From Pseudobacillus wudalianchiensis (GTDB lineage: Bacteria > Bacillota > Bacilli > Bacillales > Domibacillaceae), in the NCBI RefSeq assembly GCF_001685015.1, contig NZ_MAYT01000006.1, positions 208-64,207 on the forward strand: a DNA stretch of 64,000 bases, read 5' to 3'. The notes under the pieces are model-generated. The model saw only the letters and a program-made list of their open reading frames with translations. It was not told where the DNA came from and made no database searches. How positions within the stretch are numbered: the stretch's first letter is position 1; each line of letters starts with the position of its first letter. This document shows positions 52,008 through 60,879 of the stretch, piece by piece. A program made the translations under genes and the position numbers.

Positions 52008-52622
52008 TTAATTATTAATGTATTTCTCAAACACTTCCCCAAAGTCTTTAAGATGATATTGCTCACGAACAGACGTCATCCATGTAAAGCCGAAGTCTGT
52101 CAGCTCACGATACGTATCACCTAACTGTTTCTCGTCGGTGCGGGAATTTTGCAAGATATTCACTGCTTTATCAAGACTCTGCGAAGCCATATCTATGTAT
52201 ATACTATTTTCATGTGTAATTTCCGCAATACGCAGCAAAGCTTTATATAAATCTTTTAATTGTTCAATTTGATCTTTTCGTACATCTATATCGAACATTT
52301 GGCTGCCTAATTGAAATTTGATTTCCACGTCCATATCAATTTTGCCTGCTGTTTCGAGAACAACATTAGCAATCTTGTGCTGGGCATACGGATAGCGCTT
52401 TAGCGTTCGCTTAGATGATATGGCACTTTCTCCATCTACATGAATGACAGCGAGATTTGTGAAGCAGTATTCATCCGCTTTTGTTTTAATTAAAAAATAA
52501 ATTTTTTCATCATCTTCATGCATCACATAATCATCAGCATCAGTCTTATCATAATCAGCCGGTGAAATAATCGTCCCAATATCGGATAATCCAAGCGCAT
52601 CAGCTGCTATTTTTTTAAACAT
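52008..52622 (-). CDS. yvbH: PH domain protein YvbH
   Basis: Cytosolic protein of 204 aa. The first 125 residues form a bacterial PH-like domain, with MFKKIAADALGLSDIG, YDKTDADDYVMHEDDEKIYFL and CFTNLAVIHVDG. The rest is the helical YvbH oligomerisation region ending DFGEVFEKYINN. Sequence and length match Bacillus YvbH closely. The family is conserved and of unknown function. It stands alone. Confidence 0.85.
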   Translation of the reverse strand: MFKKIAADALGLSDIGTIISPADYDKTDADDYVMHEDDEKIYFLIKTKADEYCFTNLAVIHVDGESAISSKRTLKRYPYAQHKIANVVLETAGKIDMDVEIKFQLGSQMFDIDVRKDQIEQLKDLYKALLRIAEITHENSIYIDMASQSLDKAVNILQNSRTDEKQLGDTYRELTDFGFTWMTSVREQYHLKDFGEVFEKYINN

Positions 52623-52720
52623 CTACTCATCCTCCTGTAAAAGGTTTAATTGGAATTGCATTCTCCCTAATTTTAACAAGAGCCTAGTATGAAGCAAACT
52701 ACTTTTTTAATAAACAACGA

Positions 52721-52954
52721 ATGGATAAGAGCATTGAATACAGAACCACTGTTTAAACCATTCGAATCTTTAATCAAAAAATAAGCAGCGACGGAGCTGC
52801 CGGGATTTATCACGAGACTCATATTGTCCCTAAAGGACAATACGAAGGTGTCCATGGAAATATGCCGGTCTATGGTTTAGCACATGCAACAGGACATAAA
52901 GCAATCACATCTGGCTTACATTCCGCCCTGCAGCGGCTGGAGAACAAGGCGTAA
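52721..52954 (+). pseudogene. Small gene interrupted by one in-frame stop
   Basis: A frame of 77 codons starts MDKSIEYRTTV, then has a TAA at 52754-52756. It continues cleanly as TIRIFNQKISSDGAAGIYHETHIVPKG and on to SALQRLENKA before a proper stop. The second part looks like a real, well-conserved protein, rich in His and Gly. No ribosome binding site is seen before ATG 52721. One base change (TAA from GAA or similar) would restore the whole frame. Family not recognised. It may be a recently broken gene or a remnant. Confidence 0.45.
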
Positions 52955-52973
52955 GACAGATCTTAGAGCACAC

Positions 52974-53000
52974 AAAAAAGAGCGTCTCTTCATGACGCTC
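52974..53000 (-). terminator. Terminator after the 79-aa membrane protein gene
   Basis: GAGCGTC (52980-52986) pairs with GACGCTC (52994-53000), followed on the minus strand by TTTTTTG. Confidence 0.6.
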
Positions 53001-53105
53001 CCAGCGTGTAAACAAAGTTTAATTTAACACTCTCATTTCTTGATAACGCTTTCTTTTAAGTGAGCACTGAAGAAAGTAAGTATTTGTCTACAGCCAAGGC
53101 AACGT
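53001..53105. repeat. Possible degenerate copy C of the dispersed repeat
   Basis: It begins CCAGCGTGTAAACAAAG and ends TTTGTCTACAGCC, giving the same inverted-like ends as copies A and B, but the middle has diverged. It sits directly after a terminator, as the others do. Support is weak. Confidence 0.3.
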
Positions 53106-53108
53106 TTC

Positions 53109-53348
53109 TTACTTTGTTCGATATGGCTCTACCCCTCTATAAGCCTTCTCTAGCATCTCTTCTGCTGCTACAAAGAAGATTCCAATTAAAAAGACGAAAA
53201 CTGCCCCTACAACCGCTCCAATGCCCATTGGTGTTAAAACACTAGAATCAGTTGCAAAGAAACCGATTAAGAAAGTAATAATCCCAAACGCCAGAATAGT
53301 TCCGCCAATATACTTTGTTGCATTTAACATTTTTTCCTTATAGTCCAT
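53109..53348 (-). CDS. Small membrane protein, unknown function
   Basis: 79-aa protein with two predicted membrane helices (about 12-33 and 41-62), a short loop with TDSSVLTP, and a charged tail. GGGAGATG precedes ATG. Strong hydrophobicity pattern and ribosome binding site suggest a real gene. The family is not recognised. Confidence 0.6.
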   Translation of the reverse strand: MDYKEKMLNATKYIGGTILAFGIITFLIGFFATDSSVLTPMGIGAVVGAVFVFLIGIFFVAAEEMLEKAYRGVEPYRTK

Positions 53349-53595
53349 TTTTAACCATCTCCCTTTTCTTAATTATTTCACATTTTCACATTTTCGTCAA
53401 TTTATTTTTGAAATTTTGACATATTTTATTTATATATTCTATTGACATTTTTATTCGTTTCCAAACATCAATTTTTTATTTCTAAAAGTTTCTAAAAAAA
53501 GCAGTCAGAAATATATTGCATATTTCTCTCTAGATTATTTTCCTGTATACTATATATAGAGATAATATAGAATTTTTGCAGGATGGTGAATTTCA

Positions 53596-54258
53596 GTGCC
53601 AATACCTACTGATCATTCAAAGCCGGTACGAAAAACAGCAAAAGAAAGCGCATTCAATCAACTGCAGCAATGGATTATTGACGGTACCTTGCGGCCGGGT
53701 GAAAAATTGAATGATAAAGAGCTTGCCGAAGCGTTGGGAGTCAGCAGAACTCCGATTCGTGAATCTTTACAGCTTCTCGAGGCGCAAGGATTTGTAAAAA
53801 TGTATCCAGGCAAGTCCACGCAGGTAACGGAAGTCGAAGAAGAATCGATGGCCGATCTTCTCCCTCCTTTAGCAGCATTACAGGCATTAGCGGCCGAACT
53901 GGCGATCCCTCATTTAACAGATCAAGTGATTTTACTGCTTGAGCATACAAATGAACGATTTGCCCAAGCAGTTCGTTCGAAAAATTACTTTGTTGCTTTA
54001 AAGATTGATGAAGAGTTCCATCAAATTATCGTTGACACGGCTAATAATCCCTATCTTCTTAAAATGATTCCGTCCCTACAGTCACATGTCAGAAGATTAT
54101 TTTTCCATAATTCGATTGTTTTAACAGAAGAGTCGATCGAAGAGCATACAGCACTCATTGAATATTTGAAAGAGCGTGATGCAGCAAAGGCTTCTGAAAG
54201 CATGAGAAGAAATTGGCTTCGTATCATCAAAGAATTTCATTCACTCGTATGTGAATGA
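53596..54258 (+). CDS. GntR-family regulator (FadR subfamily)
   Basis: Regulator of 220 aa. GntR winged helix about 15-80 (GEKLNDKELAEALGVSRTPIRESLQLLEAQGFV) and an all-helical FCD ligand domain 90-215 with Asp/His metal ligands (DEEFHQIIV, HVRRLFFHNS). GTG start behind GGATGGTGA. FCD regulators usually bind small acids. It stands alone and faces the BrnQ gene. Confidence 0.87.
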   Translation: MPIPTDHSKPVRKTAKESAFNQLQQWIIDGTLRPGEKLNDKELAEALGVSRTPIRESLQLLEAQGFVKMYPGKSTQVTEVEEESMADLLPPLAALQALAAELAIPHLTDQVILLLEHTNERFAQAVRSKNYFVALKIDEEFHQIIVDTANNPYLLKMIPSLQSHVRRLFFHNSIVLTEESIEEHTALIEYLKERDAAKASESMRRNWLRIIKEFHSLVCE

Positions 54259-54264
54259 AGATGA

Positions 54265-54297
54265 GAGCCTGTTCTCCTAGCACGGGAGAACAGGCTC
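54265..54297 (+). terminator. Hairpin after the GntR gene
   Basis: A perfect 12-bp stem (54265-54276 with 54286-54297) just past the stop. It lacks a T-run, so termination may rely on the next hairpin at 54378. Confidence 0.6.
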
Positions 54298-54377
54298 TGA
54301 AGATTCATTGTTATTTGCAGAATGTTTTTGATCTTAATGACGAACTCTGCAGATGAGAAAGTGTTTGTTGTTAACAT

Positions 54378-54413
54378 AAAAGCAGGTTTCCTTGAATAAG
54401 GAAACCTGCTTTT
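54378..54413. terminator. Bidirectional terminator
   Basis: A perfect 16-bp stem (54378-54393 with 54398-54413) lies between convergent genes, with T tracts on both sides. Confidence 0.88.
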
Positions 54414-54414
54414 A

Positions 54415-55770
54415 TTATGCTTCAACTGTATTTAATTTTTGAAAACGAGCAATGATTCCTGTGATAAGAATCACGATTAAAACTGGCAGTAACCAACCGA
54501 GTCCCTGGCTGTATAACGGTAATACTTGTTCATAAAAGGCCACTACGGCTTTCACCCAGTTAAAGTACGCAATCCCAAATGAGTCACAGAATGTTTTGAT
54601 TCCATCGATTGTGCTAATCATCAATGCTACGATTGTTGCGGCGACATACACAACGCGCGAATGGTTAAACAACGGTGACAAGAATGTTAAAAGCATCAAC
54701 GTAACCGCTAGCGGGTAGAGGAACATTAAAACTGGAATTGAATACATAATAATGTTAGATAAACCGAAGTTTGCGATGACGAACGAAAATACTGAGAAGA
54801 AAACAACAAACTTTTTATAGCTTATTTTTGGCATTAAAGTGTTGAAATACTCACCGCAGGCTGTAATCAATCCAATGCTTGTTGTTAAGCATGCCAATAT
54901 GATGATCACGGCTAACATGACTGATCCGAAACTTCCGAAATAATAAGAAGCTGCGCTGTTCAAAACAGGGCCACCTGTTTCAAAGACACCAAATTTCTCC
55001 GTGCTTGTAGCACCTAAATAAGCAATTCCGACATAAATGACAGCAAGGAAAGTAATCGCTACAGTACCTGATTTTATAGTTGCAGACAACACTTCACCTT
55101 TAGAGGTTACACCCATCGCACGAATAGCGTTAATTACAATAATTCCAAACACAAGTGAAGCAAGTGCATCCATCGTGTTGTACCCTTCTAAAAAGCCTTT
55201 TACAAATGCACCGCTTGTATACATTTCCTGTGGAGCTTCAATAGATCCCATTGGTTTCACAATCACTGTAATAAGCAATACAAAAAGCAATATAATCAGC
55301 GCAGGCGAAAGAATTTTCCCAACCCGATCGACGATCTTTGAAGGGTTTAGTGAAAGCCACATCGTAACCCCAAAAAACACTAATGTGAAAATGAACAGAC
55401 CCATTTGAGCAGAACCTTCACCTACAAACGGCGAAATTCCAATATCATAAGCAACCGTTCCTGTACGCGGAGTAGCAAAGAACGGACCAATTGTTAAATA
55501 AAGAAGAGACGTAAAAATAACGGCATAAATCGGATGAATCCGGCTTGCAAGCTCTTGTAAGTTAGAGCTTCCTGAGAAGCCCATTGCCAAAATACCGAGG
55601 AATGGCAATCCGACTCCTGTAGTTAAAAAGCCAATGACTGCTGGCCATACGTTCGTACCCGCATTTTGGCCAAGCTGCGCGGGGAAGATAAGATTGCCCG
55701 CTCCGAAGAATAAAGCAAACAGCATAACTCCTATTGCAAGGTAAGCTGAAAATGGTAATTTCGTCTTCAT
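54415..55770 (-). CDS. brnQ: Branched-chain amino acid transporter BrnQ
   Basis: Sodium/proton-coupled importer for Leu, Ile and Val (451 aa, LIVCS family), about 12 helices. The opening FSAYLAIGVMLFALFFGAGNLIFP is diagnostic. ATG 55770 behind AAAGGAAT is chosen over a longer frame. A CodY-like motif lies 125-140 bp upstream, in keeping with CodY control of such transporters in Bacillus. A terminator follows. Confidence 0.9.
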   Translation of the reverse strand: MKTKLPFSAYLAIGVMLFALFFGAGNLIFPAQLGQNAGTNVWPAVIGFLTTGVGLPFLGILAMGFSGSSNLQELASRIHPIYAVIFTSLLYLTIGPFFATPRTGTVAYDIGISPFVGEGSAQMGLFIFTLVFFGVTMWLSLNPSKIVDRVGKILSPALIILLFVLLITVIVKPMGSIEAPQEMYTSGAFVKGFLEGYNTMDALASLVFGIIVINAIRAMGVTSKGEVLSATIKSGTVAITFLAVIYVGIAYLGATSTEKFGVFETGGPVLNSAASYYFGSFGSVMLAVIIILACLTTSIGLITACGEYFNTLMPKISYKKFVVFFSVFSFVIANFGLSNIIMYSIPVLMFLYPLAVTLMLLTFLSPLFNHSRVVYVAATIVALMISTIDGIKTFCDSFGIAYFNWVKAVVAFYEQVLPLYSQGLGWLLPVLIVILITGIIARFQKLNTVEA

Positions 55771-55895
55771 ATAATTATTCCTTTCCAAAATACAAAATCT
55801 ATTTTCGCTCAATAAAGATCTTCGTTTGAAGTATGCAATATATCGCTAGAACTATCTTACTTCTATTGCTCTATAATTTCAATATATTATTGTAA

Positions 55896-55910
55896 AATAT
55901 TTTGAAGATT
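55896..55910. promoter_or_regulatory. CodY-like motif upstream of brnQ
   Basis: AATATTTTGAAGATT matches the CodY consensus AATTTTCWGAAAATT at 12 of 15 positions. CodY represses branched-chain uptake in related species, which supports the call. Background A+T richness weakens it. Confidence 0.4.
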
Positions 55911-56152
55911 TAAAAATGATCAAACCTCTTGTTGTAAAAAGAGAAATAACTTACCATTTCTTCATAACGCTTTATTCTATTTTATTTTTTCAATATTAAG
56001 ATAATTTTTCCCTCTCATTAGTTGTCCACTTTGCCTTTACCCAAACTAATAGCAATATATACATTTTCGCGTTGATTAATAAATGAATGAAATAAACATC
56101 CTAAAAAATTTAGGATGTCCAAATTTAGCCGCTGTTTTCACTGCCAGCTTCA

Positions 56153-56626
56153 TTAGCTAGTGAGCTTTAGCAAATTAGCTGCTTCACTTTCACTAATATC
56201 TTTAATCATGGTTAGTTCGCTAATTAAAATTCTTCTAGCACGATCTAACATTTGTTTCTCACTTGAATTAAGCGGTTTTTCTTTTTCATAATTCAATAAG
56301 TCCCGAACTACCTCAGCGGTGTCTTGCATTTCACCTGTTTTCATTTTTTCTGTATTTCTTTTTAGCCGCTCTTTCCACGAGAGCGAGCAGTCTGATACCT
56401 CATGGTGAAAGTCAAACAATATATCTTTTGCCACTGTTTTGCTAGTAATGGAACGTATTCGTGATTTCTCGATCACTTTTACAGGAATCATTACGTTCAT
56501 TTTACTAAGAGGAATGGTAATGACACAATATTCTTGTGTCTTCCCTTGGATCTCCTTTTCTTCTATGGCTTCGACGATGCCCGCCCCATACATTGGATAG
56601 AAAACCTTGTCGCCAGTCTGAAACAA
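56153..56626 (-). CDS. CarD-family transcription regulator (YdeB-like)
   Basis: RNA polymerase-binding protein (157 aa). The N-terminal CarD/TRCF Tudor-like domain has FQTGDKVFYPMYGAGIVEAIEEKE, and a C-terminal helical part follows. TTG 56626 is chosen: a GGAGGTG site precedes it properly, whereas the upstream ATG (56641) lies right before that site without one of its own. It lies upstream of sda on the opposite side of an A+T-rich region of ~340 bp. Confidence 0.85.
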   Translation of the reverse strand: MFQTGDKVFYPMYGAGIVEAIEEKEIQGKTQEYCVITIPLSKMNVMIPVKVIEKSRIRSITSKTVAKDILFDFHHEVSDCSLSWKERLKRNTEKMKTGEMQDTAEVVRDLLNYEKEKPLNSSEKQMLDRARRILISELTMIKDISESEAANLLKLTS

Positions 56627-56875
56627 ATCATCCACCTCCATATTACTTACATCTTCTATGTTATCACACCTCCGTTTTTTTCACAAATAAACAAATATAT
56701 CATATATCTTTTTTGTCAGTCAACACTTTTAAACTGTTTTTATGTACAAAATCTTTAAATTTTTAAAGTGAAAAATTGCTTTTATCTTAATAGTAAAACG
56801 GCAATCATCCTAACCCTCATGGAATAATCCCCCTTTTCTTCCTTATTATAATAAATCGTCTAATAAAGCCAAAAA

Positions 56876-56898
56876 GACGTGTAGTGTTTCTACACGTC
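56876..56898 (-). terminator. Terminator after sda
   Basis: GACGTGTAG (56876-56884) pairs with CTACACGTC (56890-56898), 5-nt loop, then TTTTT on the minus strand. Confidence 0.78.
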
Positions 56899-56979
56899 AA
56901 ATGAAATAATATTCATCATCATAACATTGTGGTTCGGCTGTTTTTCTCTCTTTTTACCGATAACATTTAGAGTCTTTTG

Positions 56980-57123
56980 TTAGGATACAACAACAAGTAA
57001 CTTTCTTCTATTCATCTCAGCTTGCAACAGTGAAATGAAATCGATAGAAAGATTTAGCTCCTTTGCTTGGCAATAAACCTTTATTAACTGCTTATCACTC
57101 AGTAATATTAAGGTAGAGTTCAT
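56980..57123 (-). CDS. sda: Sda-type sporulation checkpoint protein
   Basis: Small helical-hairpin protein (47 aa) that inhibits sporulation histidine kinases such as KinA. It reads LLSDKQLIKVYCQAKELNLS then DFISLLQAEMNRRKL, which aligns with the known Sda pattern LSDELLIESYFKATEMNL and DFIELIENEIKRRSL. AAGGGGAT lies 7-8 nt before ATG, and a terminator follows. In Bacillus subtilis sda is induced by DnaA or DNA damage. Here no DnaA box was identified. It lies 42 nt after the aldehyde dehydrogenase stop, on the same strand. Confidence 0.85.
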   Translation of the reverse strand: MNSTLILLSDKQLIKVYCQAKELNLSIDFISLLQAEMNRRKLLVVVS

Positions 57124-57165
57124 CACTAATCCCCTTACGAGATAAAAAGTCACAGTTTACTTCAC

Positions 57166-58686
57166 TTAGAAAAGCCCCAATGCGTTTGGTGTATAACTCA
57201 CAAGCAAGTTCTTCGTTTGTTGATAATGCTGAAGCATCATTCTATGAGTTTCTCTCCCAATACCTGACTGCTTATAACCGCCAAATGCAGCATGTGCCGG
57301 ATATAGATGATAGCAGTTAGTCCAAACGCGCCCTGCTTTAATGGCACGCCCCATACGATAAGCAGTGTTGGCGTCACGCGTCCAAACTCCCGCTCCTAAA
57401 CCGTACAGTGTATCGTTGGCTATTCTTAACGCTTCTTCTTCATTCTTAAAGGTTGTAACAGATACAACTGGTCCAAAAATCTCTTCTTGAAAAATGCGCA
57501 TATCGTTATTGCCCTTGAAAACAGTAGGTTTAATATAATAGCCTTCCTTAAGATCTCCTTCGAGAATATTTCGTTCACCACCAATTAAACATTCAGCTTT
57601 CTCTTCTCGAGCAATGTCCATGTATGACAAAATTTTCTCAACTTGCTCCATAGAAGATTGTGCGCCAATCATTGTATCTGTATCTAATGGGTTTCCTTGT
57701 TTTATTTTTCCAATCCTCGCAAGAGCACGTTCCATGAATTCGTCGTATATTGCCTCGTGAATAAGTGCCCGGGATGGACAAGTACATACCTCTCCCTGAT
57801 TAAGTGCAAAAAGCAGAAATCCTTCAATGGCTTTATCAAAAAACTCATCATCTTGCGCCATGACGTCAGAAAAAAAGATATTTGGTGACTTCCCACCGAG
57901 TTCAAGTGTAACAGGGATAATATTTTGAGAAGCATATTGCATAATTAAGCGTCCAGTTGATGTTTCACCAGTAAACGCAATTTTTGCAATTCGCGGACTT
58001 GTTGCAAGCGCTTTTCCAGCCTCTACCCCAAAACCATTTACAATATTTAAAACTCCTGAAGGGAGGATGTCTTCAATTAGTTCTGCTAGAACCATAATTG
58101 AGGCGGGAGTTTGTTCAGCAGGTTTTAATACAACACAATTTCCTGCAGCTAAAGCAGGAGCCAATTTCCAGCAAGCCATTAAAATAGGAAAGTTCCAAGG
58201 AATAATTTGTCCCACTACTCCTAATGGTTCATGAAAGTGATAAGCTACCGTATTTTCATCAATTTCACTAATGCTTCCTTCTTCTCCTCGCAACACGCCA
58301 GCAAAATAGCGAAAGTGATCGATAGCTAAGGGGATATCAGCGGCCATCGTTTCACGTATAGGCTTTCCGTTATCCCACGTTTCTGCTATGGCCAGCTGTT
58401 CTTGATTTTCTTCCATCCGATCGGCAATTTTGTTAAGAAGGCGGGAACGTTCCGCTGCCGAAGTACGTTCCCATGCATCCTTTGCCTTATAGGCTGCATC
58501 GAGAGCAAGCTCAATGTCTTCCTTTGTAGAGCGCGCTACTTTACAAAAGGCTTTTCCGTTTATCGGCGAAATATTATCAAAATAATTACCTTGTACCGGA
58601 GAAACCCAATTGCCTCCAATGTAGTTATCATATTTTTCTTTAAAACGCACCTTGGATTGCTCTTGTTTAGGTTGTAGATAGATCAC
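57166..58686 (-). CDS. NAD-dependent aldehyde dehydrogenase, acetaldehyde (ExaC/AcoD) type
   Basis: Oxidises aldehydes, in this branch mainly acetaldehyde or chloroacetaldehyde, to the acid (506 aa). Rossmann region GFTGETSTG-like at 238-245, catalytic Glu262 (LELGG) and Cys301 (NQGEVC). GTG start behind GGAGGAG. It is not CoA-acylating. It follows the microcompartment operon by 290 bp after a terminator and has its own promoter region. It could clear acetaldehyde that escapes from the shell. This link is inferred. Confidence 0.9.
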   Translation of the reverse strand: MIYLQPKQEQSKVRFKEKYDNYIGGNWVSPVQGNYFDNISPINGKAFCKVARSTKEDIELALDAAYKAKDAWERTSAAERSRLLNKIADRMEENQEQLAIAETWDNGKPIRETMAADIPLAIDHFRYFAGVLRGEEGSISEIDENTVAYHFHEPLGVVGQIIPWNFPILMACWKLAPALAAGNCVVLKPAEQTPASIMVLAELIEDILPSGVLNIVNGFGVEAGKALATSPRIAKIAFTGETSTGRLIMQYASQNIIPVTLELGGKSPNIFFSDVMAQDDEFFDKAIEGFLLFALNQGEVCTCPSRALIHEAIYDEFMERALARIGKIKQGNPLDTDTMIGAQSSMEQVEKILSYMDIAREEKAECLIGGERNILEGDLKEGYYIKPTVFKGNNDMRIFQEEIFGPVVSVTTFKNEEEALRIANDTLYGLGAGVWTRDANTAYRMGRAIKAGRVWTNCYHLYPAHAAFGGYKQSGIGRETHRMMLQHYQQTKNLLVSYTPNALGLF

Positions 58687-58794
58687 ATTAACTCCTCCAT
58701 TTTTAAAAATATTCAGTTAATTCGCTTTATTGATGCCTCTATACTGAATAATGATGGGTTAAAAGGCATCTCGAAGTCCTCTTAGAAAAGATAG

Positions 58795-58829
58795 AAAAAT
58801 GTACATACCTTCTCAATATGTACATTTTT
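58795..58829 (-). terminator. Inverted repeat between the BMC operon and aldehyde dehydrogenase
   Basis: AAAAATGTACAT (58795-58806) pairs with ATGTACATTTTT (58818-58829). It may end the BMC transcript or serve as an operator for the dehydrogenase. The 290-bp gap shows no other gene. Confidence 0.6.
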
Positions 58830-58974
58830 TCTCTTTAGCAAATCGAAAAAAGCACTTCATACCATTCTGGGCTACAAGTTGAATATCTTTATTTCCACCA
58901 GAGGAAGAAGCACTTTTTTCAATCTTCTAAGACTAATAAGACAGCCTATTAGCATGAAGTTCTTAATCACTTGT

Positions 58975-59244
58975 TTATTCGTTAACCTCAAAGGAATCCA
59001 CGATGCCAACAATGGCAGCGTCAATTGGAGGTCTTTTCTCTTCAGCTACTTTTTGTGCCGCCAGGCCCTGAGTGATCAACACTAATTCACCAACACCAGC
59101 CCCTAGTCTGTCCATGGCAATCACATGATTTCCCTGATGCTCTCTCTTTGCATTTAAAGGCTGAGTGATGAGGAGCTTAATGTTTTCCATTCCTTTTTCC
59201 TTTTGGGTTGTCCAAACACTTCCTATTACTCTTGCTAGGAGCAT
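58975..59244 (-). CDS. BMC vertex protein, EutN/CcmL family
   Basis: Pentameric shell-capping protein (89 aa). The beta-barrel family motifs are MLLARVIGSVWTTQKE, the VIAMDRLGAGVGELVLITQG stretch, and IVGIVDSFEV at the end. Pentamers close the twelve vertices of the icosahedral shell, so its presence argues for a closed compartment. GGGATGAG precedes ATG. It is the last gene of the operon, 2 nt after the PduM-like gene. Confidence 0.92.
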   Translation of the reverse strand: MLLARVIGSVWTTQKEKGMENIKLLITQPLNAKREHQGNHVIAMDRLGAGVGELVLITQGLAAQKVAEEKRPPIDAAIVGIVDSFEVNE

Positions 59245-59246
59245 AT

Positions 59247-60086
59247 TTACTCATCCCTTTTGGCAATTTTAATAGTTAACTTTTTTTCTTTTAATAGATC
59301 TTTTGCCAATGGAGAAACGATTGTACCCTTAGCAACATAAATGACATTGTTCGGTATATGTGATTGCGCTTGAATCCATTCAGCAGTAAGAAGTCTCTTT
59401 CTGAACAGTAAAGAATCTTCATAAAATTGCAAGCCTTCATTGGCGCTCTCTAGACTTTCAGGTGCATTTGCTTCTATCTTCTGACTAAACTGTTCAATTA
59501 CCTTATCGGCCAAATCCTTTTGCAGCTCAAACTGAACACCAAGTTCATTCATTTGTTCCGCATAGTTTTTAAACCGTTTTTGATAAGGGGCTGGTAAGGA
59601 AAGCGTCTTTAAGCAGCGACGGTCTGCACGTTTTATTCCCGGAACATCGGCCCCAATCAAAATAAATTTCTGAAGCATGAGTGCGGAAAAGATGATTTCC
59701 GCCTTAATGGTTCCTTTTAAGCCCATTGCGACACGGGCAGCATTATCCAGGTCAATTTCAGGAATAATAATTCCATCATATTCTTTTGGCAGCTCAATCG
59801 CTGCTGGGGAATATTCGTCAGCTGCAATAATTCGTCCAGAACCGCTTGATTCTACTCTTTGCATGCCAAGCCATGATGATGTTTCGCCATCTAGAAACAA
59901 AATATCATATGCAATATTTGCATTTTTCAGTTTAATAAACTGATCTGTGAACGGTTCATGTGCCGAGCTATCACAAAAGACAAATAATACATTTCCATTT
60001 TTCCTTGTTTCTTTCTCGGTTTTAATGGACTGTACAACTTCTCGTACAACCGACTCAACCATCTCACGAATATCTATCCTCCTCAC
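59247..60086 (-). CDS. PduM-like BMC accessory protein with N-terminal encapsulation-like helix
   Basis: Protein of 279 aa, not a known enzyme. Residues 3-20 (IDIREMVESVVREVVQSI) form an amphipathic helix like BMC encapsulation peptides. A central alpha/beta region (about 30-150) resembles flavoprotein-like domains seen in other BMC loci. The C-terminus, YVAKGTIVSPLAKDLLKEKK and on, resembles the PduM end and also the PduL N-terminus of this operon. GTG start overlaps the PduL stop (GTGA), with GAGGGG adjacent. Role in shell assembly or core organisation is likely. Flavin binding is not shown. Confidence 0.65.
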   Translation of the reverse strand: MRRIDIREMVESVVREVVQSIKTEKETRKNGNVLFVFCDSSAHEPFTDQFIKLKNANIAYDILFLDGETSSWLGMQRVESSGSGRIIAADEYSPAAIELPKEYDGIIIPEIDLDNAARVAMGLKGTIKAEIIFSALMLQKFILIGADVPGIKRADRRCLKTLSLPAPYQKRFKNYAEQMNELGVQFELQKDLADKVIEQFSQKIEANAPESLESANEGLQFYEDSLLFRKRLLTAEWIQAQSHIPNNVIYVAKGTIVSPLAKDLLKEKKLTIKIAKRDE

Positions 60087-60868
60087 CCCCTCGGTCGGGA
60101 TAGGAATTCACCATTTTTCCCGATTATTTGTACATAGTCCCCCGTTTTTAAACCTGCCGCATTCCCCTCGTCCAAATCAATATGAAAATCTAAACGGTAA
60201 CTTGATGATACGCGAACGATTACATCTGAAAAAATAATGGAACGCTCCCCCGTTGTTTGGATGAGTAATGTATCTCCATGCTCAACTCCCAATTTTTGAG
60301 CGTCTTCAGGAGACATATGCACATGACGCTTTGCTACAATGACTCCCCGTTGAAGAGAGATACACCCTTTTGGTCCAATCAGTGTCAAACCTGGAGTATC
60401 TTCAATTATGCCTGACAACCGTACAGGCGGATGGACTCCTAATTGAAATCCATCCGTTATGGATATTTCTACTTGGGTCTCTCCCCTTGCCGGCCCAAGA
60501 ATTCTTACATCTTTGATAATCCCTTTTGGCCCTAGCAAAGTTAATTGCTCTTTAGCAGCAAATTGGCCCGGCTGTGACAAATCCCGATAAGGAGTTAGAT
60601 GATAATCATCACCAAACAGTGAATGAATATCCTGTGTCGATAAATGAATATGTCGATTGGAAACTCCAACTGGAACCATAAAGTCTGTTATGCTTTCTTT
60701 TAAATTTGGAAGAGACTTATCAGAGTGCCGGTTCGTAATTGCGATCTTTCTATCTCTTAAGAAATCCATTGCAGCCGGTGTAATTTTCTCGTCCCCATTA
60801 ATAGTATAAGGATTAGGAATCCCCTTTTTTAACATCGCCCTTAATTTGGATTCCGTAATAACCGTCAT
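60083..60868 (-). CDS. pduL: Phosphate propanoyltransferase, PduL family, with EutT/EutQ-like N-terminus
   Basis: Converts acyl-CoA and phosphate to acyl phosphate and CoA (261 aa). The two PduL half-domains carry the metal-site motifs SNRHIHLS (His73, His75) and KRHVHMS (His182, His184). Residues 1-45 (VITESKLRAMLKKGI.. KITPAAMDFLRDRKIAI) add an N-terminal segment like the start of EutT. This part may target or dock the enzyme. It starts 11 nt after a BMC-H gene. In this pathway acetyl-CoA to acetyl phosphate is expected, recycling CoA inside the shell. Confidence 0.87.
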   Translation of the reverse strand: MTVITESKLRAMLKKGIPNPYTINGDEKITPAAMDFLRDRKIAITNRHSDKSLPNLKESITDFMVPVGVSNRHIHLSTQDIHSLFGDDYHLTPYRDLSQPGQFAAKEQLTLLGPKGIIKDVRILGPARGETQVEISITDGFQLGVHPPVRLSGIIEDTPGLTLIGPKGCISLQRGVIVAKRHVHMSPEDAQKLGVEHGDTLLIQTTGERSIIFSDVIVRVSSSYRLDFHIDLDEGNAAGLKTGDYVQIIGKNGEFLSRPRG

Positions 60869-60879
60869 CGACTAAAAGA

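Noticed and set aside
55037-55408. 123-aa open frame on the plus strand
   Set aside because: It is antisense to BrnQ and only reflects codon bias of membrane helices.
58795-58829. The ATGTACAT repeat as proof of an operator
   Set aside because: Its place after the last BMC gene and the T-rich arm fit a terminator equally well, so only the weaker call is made.
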